Shown here: positions 9,617 through 18,217 of the stretch, piece by piece
Layout of the letters: every line of letters begins with the position of its first letter
How positions within the stretch are numbered: position 1 is the stretch's first letter
Assembly: GCF_002260525.1 (NCBI RefSeq)
Contig: NZ_MRYI01000001.1
Location: forward strand, 741,317-805,316
DNA length: 64,000 bases
Direction: 5' to 3'
Source: Hahella sp. CCB-MM4
Lineage (GTDB): Bacteria; Pseudomonadota; Gammaproteobacteria; Pseudomonadales; Oleiphilaceae
Notes under the pieces: generated by a model
What the model was told of the DNA's origin: nothing
Seen by the model: the letters and a program-made list of their open reading frames with translations, nothing else
Databases searched by the model: none
Translations under genes and position numbers: made by a program

Positions 9617-11038
9617 ATGGGCCGCAGGGGTCGTTTAGATTTGAATAGGGGTCGCTTACATTTGATATGCCTGGCATTTGCCGGACTGACGCTGACCGGC
9701 TGTGCCGGTTTGACGACCACAGACCGTAGCAATTCCGCCGCTGAGGCACAGCAGGCAATAACCGCTTGGGAATACGATCAGGTGGATGCGACCAACGTCG
9801 CTCAACTGGATGATCTGGTCGGAATTCCAGAGCTGGATGAGTTGTTGTCAAATGCCTTTGAAAACAATCCCGGGCTTCGTCAGACGGCGCTCGCGCTGGC
9901 AATCACCCGGCGGCAATATGACGCAACTTCCGGTAGCCAATTACCTTCCCTGACAGCCACCCTGAGCGATACCCGCCAGGACAGTCCGGAGGATGTATTC
10001 AGTGCCGGACTCAGCGTTAGTTGGGAGCTGGATCTGTGGCGCAAGCTGGCGGACAACACCGAGGCAGCCGCCATGGATATTGCCGCTTCAGAAGCCACAC
10101 TTCAGTCCGCCAGAGACTCACTCGCAGCAAGCCTGATGCGTTCCTGGTTGCAGATTTCCCAGTACCAACAGTTGTTAACCATCGAAACCGATCGTTTGAA
10201 AACGTTGGAACGCAATCAGCAGTTGGTAACCCAGCGTTACCGGAGCGGCCTTGGTGATCTGGAGGAATTGGACAATGCCCGCACCAGCAGCGCCTCAACC
10301 CGCGCCACGATTGCTGATTACGAGGAGAAGCTGGCGCAGAGCGTTCGTAACCTAAAGCAACAACTGGGAATTCTTTCTGCTGATTCTGTGAACGATGTCA
10401 CTTCCGTGATTGATTCCCTGTTATCGTCGACCTCCACAGCGTTTCCCGAGGTACTGCAACCATTGTCTGCAATACCCGAACAGGATTTAGCCCGCCGTCC
10501 CGATCTCCAGGAAGCTTATGCCAACATCCTGGCGGCCCAATATCGCTCAAAAGTGGCATACAAAGACCTGCTTCCCAGCATTACGCTGACCGGTTCACTG
10601 ACCAATTCCGGTAACTCCCTCAATGATGTTCTGACCGGAAGCCCGGCCTGGAATCTGCTTGGACAGTTAACAGCTCCACTCTTTCAGGGTGGCCAGCTCC
10701 GGGCAGCAGCAGATATCGCTGAATTGAAGGCTGAACAGGCCTTTTGGGGCTACCAGGAAACCCTGATTTCCGCCGTCAAGGAAGTGAATGACACACTGGG
10801 GCAAGAGCAATCATTGGAGCGCCAGCAGCAACATATCAGGGAAGCCCTGAAAAACGCACAGCGAAGCGCTGATCATTATCAGTCCAAATATCGCCAGGGG
10901 TTGGTGGATATTCTCGATCTTCTTTCCGTACAGCAACAGACGTTTGATCTTCAGGCGCAACTGATCCAAATCACATACAACCGACTAGCCAACCGCGTCG
11001 ATCTCGGGCTGGCTCTGGGCCTTGGGGTAACTTCATGA
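9617..11038 (+). CDS. RND efflux outer-membrane factor (NodT/TolC-type lipoprotein)
   Basis: A 473-residue outer-membrane channel subunit. The lipobox LTLTGC puts the acylated Cys near residue 29; residues 75-470 hold two OEP repeats with long helical stretches and the PSLTATLS and LPSITLTGS strand segments that form the barrel. It trimerises to span the outer membrane and periplasm for the RND pump encoded next to it. AAGGAG lies just before ATG 9617. Its stop overlaps the start of the adaptor gene as ATGA, so the two are translationally coupled. It is the first gene of a five-gene operon with its own two-component system. Confidence 0.93.
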   Translation: MGRRGRLDLNRGRLHLICLAFAGLTLTGCAGLTTTDRSNSAAEAQQAITAWEYDQVDATNVAQLDDLVGIPELDELLSNAFENNPGLRQTALALAITRRQYDATSGSQLPSLTATLSDTRQDSPEDVFSAGLSVSWELDLWRKLADNTEAAAMDIAASEATLQSARDSLAASLMRSWLQISQYQQLLTIETDRLKTLERNQQLVTQRYRSGLGDLEELDNARTSSASTRATIADYEEKLAQSVRNLKQQLGILSADSVNDVTSVIDSLLSSTSTAFPEVLQPLSAIPEQDLARRPDLQEAYANILAAQYRSKVAYKDLLPSITLTGSLTNSGNSLNDVLTGSPAWNLLGQLTAPLFQGGQLRAAADIAELKAEQAFWGYQETLISAVKEVNDTLGQEQSLERQQQHIREALKNAQRSADHYQSKYRQGLVDILDLLSVQQQTFDLQAQLIQITYNRLANRVDLGLALGLGVTS

Positions 11039-12186
11039 AATCGTCCACCGCAACACTGATCGTCACAGCCATTGCCGTCATAACCATTCCTGCTGCGGTT
11101 GCTTTCAACAGTACTCGAATGGAAGAGACCACATCCAACCCGGTTGAGCAATCATTGGTTCAACATCCCCAGGTCGGCGTGATACAAGTCACTACAGATT
11201 CCTATCAGGCCAGCGTCAAAGGTTATGGAGAAGCTAAGCCTCAATATCAGCTATCCCTGACGGCTGAAGTCAGCGGCCAAATAACCTCTATGGCAGACAG
11301 CTTTGCAACAGGCATGCAGATTAAACAAGGTGAAGAGATCGTCAAGCTCGACACTGCAGGTTATGAACAGGCGGTGGCCAGCGCGGAAGCGACACTGGCA
11401 GATGCCAGACTGGCTCTTCTGGAAGAAGACAGACAAGGAGAACAGGCCCGACTCGAATGGCAGGAATCTGGCCTGAACGGTGAGCCGGAATCTCCCCTGG
11501 TTCTTCGGCAGCCCCAGCGTGAAGCAGCTGAAGCAAATGTGAACCTGGCGCAGAAACAGCTGAAAGTCGCCCAAAGAGACCTGGAAAAAACCAGCATCAA
11601 AGTGCCATTCGATGCCATTGTGGTCAGTCGGGATGTGCAACCGGGCAGCTATGTCCAGACAGGTAATCAGATCGGAATGTTTTACAGCACCGACAGGATT
11701 GAAATACAGATTCCCTTGTCTGCCGCACAATGGATCAAGCTTCCGGAGTTTTCTTCCGGATCCGCTTCCGGCTGGCCGGTCACCCTGATCAGTACCGATG
11801 GAAAAGCCAGCTGGCAAGGTAGCGTTAGCAGAGTTCAACAGCATATCTCCAGCAATGACCGTCAGCGCTCTTTGATTGTCTCGGTGGAGAACCCCTTGCA
11901 GCAGACTCCGGCCCTGTTCCCAGGAACATTCGTGGAAGCACAGATTAACGGACGCAAGATGGATAATCTGTGGCGGATCCCCGCATCAGCCATTACCCAG
12001 GAAAATACGATCTGGTATGTGGACACCCGCAATCAGCTGCAGAAGTTTCCAGCTGAGGTGCAGTTTTCCGAAGGCAACTTCCGATATGTCAAACCAGCAT
12101 TGACTCTGCAGCAGGCGGATATTGTAGTTCGCCCCCTGAATACCTACCTTACAGGTATGGTCGTTGAGCCTAAGAACGAGGGCTGA
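11035..12186 (+). CDS. RND efflux periplasmic adaptor (membrane fusion protein)
   Basis: A 383-residue HlyD/AcrA-type adaptor. A single N-terminal hydrophobic segment (ATLIVTAIAVITIPAAVAF) without lipobox anchors it in the inner membrane. A split lipoyl (biotinyl-like) domain surrounds a helical hairpin (about residues 100-190, rich in Ala, Glu and Gln), followed by beta-barrel and membrane-proximal domains (PGSYVQTGNQIGMFYS, FPGTFVEAQINGRK). It links the permease to the outer-membrane factor. ATGA overlap with the upstream gene; the permease starts five bases after its stop. Confidence 0.93.
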   Translation: MKSSTATLIVTAIAVITIPAAVAFNSTRMEETTSNPVEQSLVQHPQVGVIQVTTDSYQASVKGYGEAKPQYQLSLTAEVSGQITSMADSFATGMQIKQGEEIVKLDTAGYEQAVASAEATLADARLALLEEDRQGEQARLEWQESGLNGEPESPLVLRQPQREAAEANVNLAQKQLKVAQRDLEKTSIKVPFDAIVVSRDVQPGSYVQTGNQIGMFYSTDRIEIQIPLSAAQWIKLPEFSSGSASGWPVTLISTDGKASWQGSVSRVQQHISSNDRQRSLIVSVENPLQQTPALFPGTFVEAQINGRKMDNLWRIPASAITQENTIWYVDTRNQLQKFPAEVQFSEGNFRYVKPALTLQQADIVVRPLNTYLTGMVVEPKNEG

Positions 12187-12190
12187 GTAG

Positions 12191-15100
12191 ATGCAAAACT
12201 ACGATCGCGGAATTATTCAATGGTTCGCCACCAACCCGGTGGCAGCCAATCTATTACTGATCACCACTATTGTACTGGGCCTGCTGTCCCTCAGTGACCT
12301 GCGCAAGGAAGCATTCCCCAGCATGGAGCCGGATTCCATTACGGTCTCCGTTTCCTATGATGGAGGTGACGCAAAGCAAGCCGAAGAAGGTATTGCCCTG
12401 AAGGTGGAAGAAGCCCTGGAGACAGTTTCAGGTATCAAGCGGATCACCTCCACATCCAACTCCAACGGCAGCACCATCAGTATCGAAAAGACCAGCGACT
12501 GGGATCTCGATGACCTGTTAAACGACGTCAAAACCCAGGTAGATGCGGTCAATAATTTTCCAACCGACGCAGACAAGCCGGTAATCGAAAAAGCCCGGCG
12601 TCAGGACCACGCCATTTGGGTGCATCTCTACGGAGATACTGATAGAAGCACTCTGCAAACACTAGCTGACCGTCTGAAAGCAGATCTGCTGGCCAAATCA
12701 GCGATCAGTGATCTGTCTGTATCCGGCAAGGCAGATCCCCTGATGTCAATCGAGATTGACGAGGCGCGTCTGCAGGCTTATGGCCTGACCATCAGCGACA
12801 TCGCCGGGGTTATCAACAACGAATCATCCTCTGCACTGACTACCAGCCTGCGCAACAGTAACAAAACAGTTCGATTGAAGGCATCCGAACAGGCTTCCTC
12901 CACCCGGGAGTTTGCGGATATTCCGTTAATGACCACCGAAGACGGAGCTGTCATCCGATTGGGAGACATTGCATCAGTCACCGATGGGTTTGAAGACGAT
13001 ACCTTCGTACTCTCACGCTATAACCAACAAAATGCCATCGGCATCCAGATATTGATGGATGAACAGGGAGACGTCACCAATATCGTGGAACAGGCACAGC
13101 AAGTGGTGGACAACTGGAAGACCAGCGGTTCTCTGCCGGCCAACGTCAGCCTGGAAACCTGGTACGATAAAAGCACCCTGATCAAGGACCGGCTGTCCCT
13201 GTTAACGAAAAACGCGCTGACGGGCATTGCCATGGTATTCATCGTGCTAGCCCTGTTTCTCAACCTCAGGGTGGCTTTCTGGGTTGCCGCAGGATTGCCT
13301 TTTGTGTTTTTCGGCACTCTGTATTTCATGACGGATAATTTCACCGGCCTGACCATCAACGAAATGACCACCTTCGGCTTTATCATGGCCTTGGGAATTG
13401 TGGTAGATGACGCGGTCGTTGTGGGGGAAAGTGTCTATGCCACACGCAAGGCTGAGGGTGACACCCTGAACAATACCGTCAAGGGCACGATGAAGGTGGC
13501 CGTTCCCACCATCTTTGGTGTATTAACCACCGTGGCGGCATTCATGTCGTTGTCCAATGTGTCGGGCAATCTGGGGAAAATCTACGCCCAGTTTGCCACT
13601 ATCGTCACGATCTGCCTGCTGCTTTCAGTGGTGGAATCAAAACTCATTCTGCCTGCCCATCTGGCTCACCTGAATACTCACCGGGGGACTCCCGGCCGTG
13701 GCGTGAAACACTGGTGGAGTCATGTGCAGCACGCAGCCGATTCAGGGCTTCAGTGGTTCAATCATCAGTGCTATCGGCCTTTGATAAAACAGACACTGCG
13801 TTTTCGTTACGCCGTCGTTCCACTGTTTCTGGCCCTGGCGATATTGGTGGTGGGCCTGCCCTTGAGCGGAAGTGTCCGTATTTCCTTCTTTCCGGGTATC
13901 AGCGGTGATGTGGTGACTGCCAGAATCGCCATGGAGCCGGACGCCAGTTTCGGGCAGACGGATAAAGCCCTCTTGCAGTTAGAGCAACAGGCGCTGCTTA
14001 CCGATCAAACGCTGCAAAGGAAATCAGGAGAAGACGTTTCTGAAGCCGCTCAAAGTGCCATCAAGAGTCTTCAGGTTGTTGCAGAGAGCGATCTGTCCGG
14101 CACTGTCAGGGTGGAACTTGAAGACAATGCCCCCTATTCCATTGCCGATTTCGGCAGACAATGGGAGCAATTGAGCGGAAAACCGGAAGGTGTCAGAAAG
14201 CTCAAAATCATGTCTACCATGGCAATGGTCGATAATCTGAGAGTTGAACTCAAAGCCTGGAATGAAGATTCCGTCATCGCCGCCGGCAAGCAGCTGAGAA
14301 GTGCCCTTGAACAGGTTTCTGGTGTCAGCGGTATCGATGACAACCTGAGTTCAGGTCAGCCCCAATACCGGTTTCAACTGACCGAACAGGGACGCGCCCT
14401 GGGACTGGATACCGCCACGCTGTCGCGGCAGTTGTTACAGGCTTTTGGCGGAGAAAGCGTACAGCGCTTCCAGCGCGACAAGGATGAAGTCACTGTACGT
14501 GTGCGTTACCCCGAAACCCAGCGCCAGACCTATGCGGATATCGAACAGGCCAGCATTCGCACCAGCAGCGGTCAGGTGGTTCCTCTGAGCTCAGTCGCCA
14601 CGGTTATTCAGGAGTATCAGCAAAAGGAGATCACGCGGATTGACGGCTTGCGGGCCGTGACCATCAGCGCCTCTGTGGATAAAGACCGGGTATCGTCCAA
14701 TGAACTGGTCGGCCAGTTACAGACTGATCTGGTGCCACAATTACTGCGGCAATATCCCGATTTGAGTATTCACTTCGGAGGCGAAGCAGAGCAACAGGCG
14801 GAGACCACCAGCTCCATGACCAGTATGTTCGTCATTACACTGCTGGTGATTTATGCGTTGCTGGCAATCCCCTTGAAGTCCTATATTCAACCGGTCATGA
14901 TCATGACAGCCATACCTTTCGGTATTGTCGGGGCGATTCTCGGACACTGGCTCAATGATCTGACGATCAGCATACTGTCCCTTAACGGTGTGCTGGCATT
15001 GAGCGGCGTCGTGGTCAATGACAGCCTGCTGCTGGTATCCAGTTTCAACAACCTTGTCAGAAAACGGGAAATCGAAGAGGAGTCATTTGATATTCAGGAT

Positions 15101-15379
15101 CTCATTATCAACGCCTGTACCGGACGCCTGAGGGCTGTATTGCTGACCTCCTTCACCACATTTGCAGGTCTGGCTCCGTTATTGGGAGAAACCTCCATGC
15201 AGGCCCAGTTCCTGATTCCGGCTGCCGCCTCATTGGGTTATGGCATCCTGTTCGCCACCTTGATTACACTGATACTGATACCGGTGTTGTTGATGATCAG
15301 AGAAGACATGAGCAGGGTAACCCAGCGTCTGTTCGCCAAACGCAAAGCAACCCAAGAAGAGATGATCAGCCCATGCTGA
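12191..15379 (+). CDS. RND-family efflux permease
   Basis: A 1062-residue inner-membrane proton/substrate antiporter of the AcrB/MdtB superfamily with the usual twelve helices and two large periplasmic loops. The N terminus (WFATNPVAANLLLITTIVLGL) is the first helix. The proton-relay helix shows GIVVDDAVVVGESVYA. The second repeat mirrors it with LSGVVVNDSLLLVSS. Motif ISFFPGISGDVVTARIAMEP opens the second half. The sequence type belongs to the less studied HAE1-like group adjacent to MdtBC rather than AcrB itself, so the substrate cannot be named. GAGGG precedes the start, and its end overlaps the response-regulator start by seven bases. Confidence 0.92.
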   Translation: MQNYDRGIIQWFATNPVAANLLLITTIVLGLLSLSDLRKEAFPSMEPDSITVSVSYDGGDAKQAEEGIALKVEEALETVSGIKRITSTSNSNGSTISIEKTSDWDLDDLLNDVKTQVDAVNNFPTDADKPVIEKARRQDHAIWVHLYGDTDRSTLQTLADRLKADLLAKSAISDLSVSGKADPLMSIEIDEARLQAYGLTISDIAGVINNESSSALTTSLRNSNKTVRLKASEQASSTREFADIPLMTTEDGAVIRLGDIASVTDGFEDDTFVLSRYNQQNAIGIQILMDEQGDVTNIVEQAQQVVDNWKTSGSLPANVSLETWYDKSTLIKDRLSLLTKNALTGIAMVFIVLALFLNLRVAFWVAAGLPFVFFGTLYFMTDNFTGLTINEMTTFGFIMALGIVVDDAVVVGESVYATRKAEGDTLNNTVKGTMKVAVPTIFGVLTTVAAFMSLSNVSGNLGKIYAQFATIVTICLLLSVVESKLILPAHLAHLNTHRGTPGRGVKHWWSHVQHAADSGLQWFNHQCYRPLIKQTLRFRYAVVPLFLALAILVVGLPLSGSVRISFFPGISGDVVTARIAMEPDASFGQTDKALLQLEQQALLTDQTLQRKSGEDVSEAAQSAIKSLQVVAESDLSGTVRVELEDNAPYSIADFGRQWEQLSGKPEGVRKLKIMSTMAMVDNLRVELKAWNEDSVIAAGKQLRSALEQVSGVSGIDDNLSSGQPQYRFQLTEQGRALGLDTATLSRQLLQAFGGESVQRFQRDKDEVTVRVRYPETQRQTYADIEQASIRTSSGQVVPLSSVATVIQEYQQKEITRIDGLRAVTISASVDKDRVSSNELVGQLQTDLVPQLLRQYPDLSIHFGGEAEQQAETTSSMTSMFVITLLVIYALLAIPLKSYIQPVMIMTAIPFGIVGAILGHWLNDLTISILSLNGVLALSGVVVNDSLLLVSSFNNLVRKREIEEESFDIQDLIINACTGRLRAVLLTSFTTFAGLAPLLGETSMQAQFLIPAAASLGYGILFATLITLILIPVLLMIREDMSRVTQRLFAKRKATQEEMISPC

Positions 15380-16080
15380 CAGACACCCCTTTGGATATCC
15401 TCCTGGTAGAGGACGACCTGGATCTGGCCTCCACCATCGTGGATTATCTGGAACTGGAGTCAATCGCCTGTGACCATGCCGCGAATGGCGTGGCCGGCCT
15501 GACGCTGATCAGAGACAACCGATACCAGGCGGTCATTCTGGACATCAACCTGCCCAGAATGAACGGTCTCTCCGTGTGTGAAACCATGCGTTCCGAAGGT
15601 ATCGATACCCCGGTCATCATGCTGACCGCCCGGGATAGCCTGGACGACAAACTGGAGGGCTTTGGCTCGGGCGCCGATGACTATCTGGTCAAACCCTTTG
15701 CCATGGAGGAACTGGTGGTCAGGGTGCGTACACTCGCCAAACGCCGCAGCGGACAGATCAACCGCATACGAATCGAAGATCTGGAAGTCGACCTCCAGCA
15801 GCGGCAAGCCTGGCGTGCGGGGGGGCTACTGAAACTGTCACCCATCGCCTTCAAGATCCTGGAAGTACTGGTCAGATCCAGCCCCAACCCGGTCAGTCGG
15901 GAACAGTTGCTGCAATCGGTCTGGGGAGAGGATCCCCCCGACAGCAACAGCCTGAAAGTTCATATGCATCATTTGCGCAAGCAGGTGGACAGCCACCGGT
16001 CCTGCGGCCTGATTCACACCATCAGTAGCGTTGGCTTTGTATTGAAACCCTCGACTGAACAACCAAAATCCTCTGACTAA
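15373..16080 (+). CDS. OmpR-family response regulator for the RND operon
   Basis: A 235-residue regulator. The receiver domain (residues 1-120) has the acidic pair in LLVEDDLD, the phospho-acceptor Asp57 in VILDINLPRMNG and the conserved Lys in DDYLVKPF. A winged-helix DNA-binding domain follows (LSPIAFKILEVL, then SLKVHMHHLRKQVD). The start ATG lies inside the permease gene (seven-base overlap), so synthesis is coupled to the pump. With the downstream kinase it is expected to control this efflux operon, presumably from the promoter before 9617. Confidence 0.95.
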   Translation: MLTDTPLDILLVEDDLDLASTIVDYLELESIACDHAANGVAGLTLIRDNRYQAVILDINLPRMNGLSVCETMRSEGIDTPVIMLTARDSLDDKLEGFGSGADDYLVKPFAMEELVVRVRTLAKRRSGQINRIRIEDLEVDLQQRQAWRAGGLLKLSPIAFKILEVLVRSSPNPVSREQLLQSVWGEDPPDSNSLKVHMHHLRKQVDSHRSCGLIHTISSVGFVLKPSTEQPKSSD

Positions 16081-16106
16081 ACAACAAAAAGAAAGTGTAA
16101 GTATCC

Positions 16107-17390
16107 ATGAAAATCAGACTGAGTCTGCGCCTATATATCCTCGGAACCCTGCTGTTCCTGGTTACCAGCCTCGCCGCACTGTACTCGGTGTTGACGGTTC
16201 AGTATTTCATCGAAGGTCTGGATGCGATTACCCAGCGGACCATGGTGGAGGTCGCCAACAGTGCCGAGCTCGATGAGAGTGGTCAGGCGAAAATGTTGAC
16301 GTTCCATATTGCCAAGCGTTTTGAGGACCTGCCGATAGAGATCAGGCAGAACATTCCCTCTCCTCCTCAGGAGCCTTTTGAGTTCACGAAAAACATACTT
16401 CAGGAATCAATGTTTTCCCGACCCAACGCAGCTTACTTTCTGATGCTGGTGGAAACCACCGACGGTGATCTCAGGTATGTTTCCAGGGCCATTTCCCGTG
16501 AGATGCAACAGATCATGCCACCGCCCACGCGGATAAGTCCGATCACCGGATCAATACTGGTGGCGATCTCCGTTATCCTGGTGTTTATCCTGCTGTTATT
16601 GCTGATCATGCGGTCAGTCGCCAATCCGGTAGAAAGTCTGCGTGACTGGGCCCGCACTCTGAATCCTGACAAACTTCGCCAACCGGCACCGGACTTTCGA
16701 TACAGCGAATTGAATACACTGGCGGAGATCGTACGCGGGAGTCTTCTATCCGTGCAGCAGGCTCTGGAACGGGAGCATGACTTTTTACGCCACGCCAGCC
16801 ACGAACTTCGAACCCCCATTGCCACCGTACGAAGCAACATCGAACTGTTGAAGAAGCTCAATGCCACGCCATCCGCAAATGAGGGCAAAGTGTCTGAAAA
16901 AGAAGGTAAAGTGATTGAGCGTATTGAGCGCGCCAGCGCCACCATGAGTCACTTGACCGAAACGCTGTTGTGGCTGAGCCGCGATACTGAAGGACCGCTA
17001 CCAGAGGAACCTGTACAACTGGATGCCCTGGTTGAACAGATCAGTCATGATCTGGCTTACCTGCTGCAGGGAAAATCCGTTTTTGTGCACACTCAAACCT
17101 CTTCAACGGTACTGCCACTACCCCGGGTGGCTGCCCAGATTGTACTTGCCAATCTGGTTCGAAATGCCTTTCAACACACCCAGGCAGGTGAAGTCTGGAT
17201 TGATCAGAAAGGAAACCAGGTAACCATCGTTAATCGTAACCAGTCCGCTGAGCTCGATGAAGCCAACGAACTTGGATTCGGACTGGGCCTTGATCTGACA
17301 CGCAAGCTGGCCGAACGCTTTAACTGGCATTACAAAAACCAGGCCACCCCATATGGACATGAGGTGGAACTCAGGTTCGCTTCCGCCTAG
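16107..17390 (+). CDS. Sensor histidine kinase paired with the RND-operon regulator
   Basis: A 427-residue membrane kinase: helix 1 at about residues 8-32, a periplasmic sensor of roughly 115 residues, helix 2 at about 150-172 (SVILVFILLLLLIMRS), a HAMP-like linker, HisKA with His232 in HASHELRTP, and an ATPase domain with N box LVRNAFQH and a glycine-rich lid LGFGLGLDL. The canonical G1 DxGxG is not visible (the matching strand reads VTIVNRNQ), the same kind of G1 loss as in the truncated kinase at the window start, so the two may belong to one subfamily. It starts 26 bases after the regulator stop and ends the operon. Confidence 0.92.
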   Translation: MKIRLSLRLYILGTLLFLVTSLAALYSVLTVQYFIEGLDAITQRTMVEVANSAELDESGQAKMLTFHIAKRFEDLPIEIRQNIPSPPQEPFEFTKNILQESMFSRPNAAYFLMLVETTDGDLRYVSRAISREMQQIMPPPTRISPITGSILVAISVILVFILLLLLIMRSVANPVESLRDWARTLNPDKLRQPAPDFRYSELNTLAEIVRGSLLSVQQALEREHDFLRHASHELRTPIATVRSNIELLKKLNATPSANEGKVSEKEGKVIERIERASATMSHLTETLLWLSRDTEGPLPEEPVQLDALVEQISHDLAYLLQGKSVFVHTQTSSTVLPLPRVAAQIVLANLVRNAFQHTQAGEVWIDQKGNQVTIVNRNQSAELDEANELGFGLGLDLTRKLAERFNWHYKNQATPYGHEVELRFASA

Positions 17391-17429
17391 CGTTCCATCT
17401 GATGCAACGCCGAATGAAACGTTCTCCGA

Positions 17430-18080
17430 TTAGCCTTCACCGCCTTCTACGCGGATTTCCACCCGGCGGTTAAGAGGCTTTTTGGAAGGATCAGAGACAT
17501 CATCATAGGCAGGGCGGGATTCTCCATAACCCAGTGCTTGCATCCGGTCCCGTTCGATACCCTGTTGCTGGAACGTGCTCTGGACACTAAGCGCCCGTTG
17601 TTCAGAAAGACGCTGGTTGAACGATGCACTACCGTCAGTATCCGTGTGGCCTTCAATGTATACCAGAGTGTTTGGAGACTGTTTGATGACATCGGCGACT
17701 TCATTCAACGTGTTGACCGAACCACGGGATATCTGCGCACTACCTGATTCGAAATTCACCGCATTGCTATCCATGGTGACACAGTATGCCTGCTTGGAAG
17801 GATCGTTTGCCACGCACTCATGGGCTTCGACGTTTTCAATCTGCTGCATCTCTTCCAACTGGTTGCGCAGATAGATATAGGTGACGGCCCCAGCCACAAC
17901 GGCTGCACCAATACACTCCTTGTCCGTTCCTCCGAAGGCCTTGCACAGGGCTCCTGCCGCCACCCCAGTGCCCACCGCCGATGCGCCGGGATTCTCCGTC
18001 ATGGTTTGACAACCGCTCAATACCACCAGGGTGGAAGCAATAAACACAGATTTCAATTTGAGCGCAGGTTTCTTCAGCAT
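17430..18080 (-). CDS. OmpA-family peptidoglycan-associated lipoprotein
   Basis: A 216-residue outer-membrane lipoprotein. The signal peptide ends in the lipobox VVLSGC (Cys near residue 23). A glycine/alanine-rich segment (GTGVAAGALC, GAAVVAGAVTYIYL) resembles a glycine-zipper, and the C-terminal OmpA domain (about residues 95-212) carries the peptidoglycan-binding motif GHTDTDGSASFNQRLSEQRA and NRRVEIRV. It tethers the outer membrane to the cell wall. ATG at 18080 is chosen because AAGGAG lies a short distance upstream; in-frame upstream starts lack one. Convergent with the RND-operon kinase. Confidence 0.92.
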   Translation of the reverse strand: MLKKPALKLKSVFIASTLVVLSGCQTMTENPGASAVGTGVAAGALCKAFGGTDKECIGAAVVAGAVTYIYLRNQLEEMQQIENVEAHECVANDPSKQAYCVTMDSNAVNFESGSAQISRGSVNTLNEVADVIKQSPNTLVYIEGHTDTDGSASFNQRLSEQRALSVQSTFQQQGIERDRMQALGYGESRPAYDDVSDPSKKPLNRRVEIRVEGGEG

Positions 18081-18217
18081 CTCGTTACTCCTTGTTACAC
18101 CGTTTTTGAAGGTCTGGCTTTGGAGCCTGTCAGTCTCATATTTTTCCCGGAGCATTTATTCCTGCATTGTTGCCCCGGTACTTGTATCCCTTAATCCCGG
18201 TACTAAACGTCCCGGGA

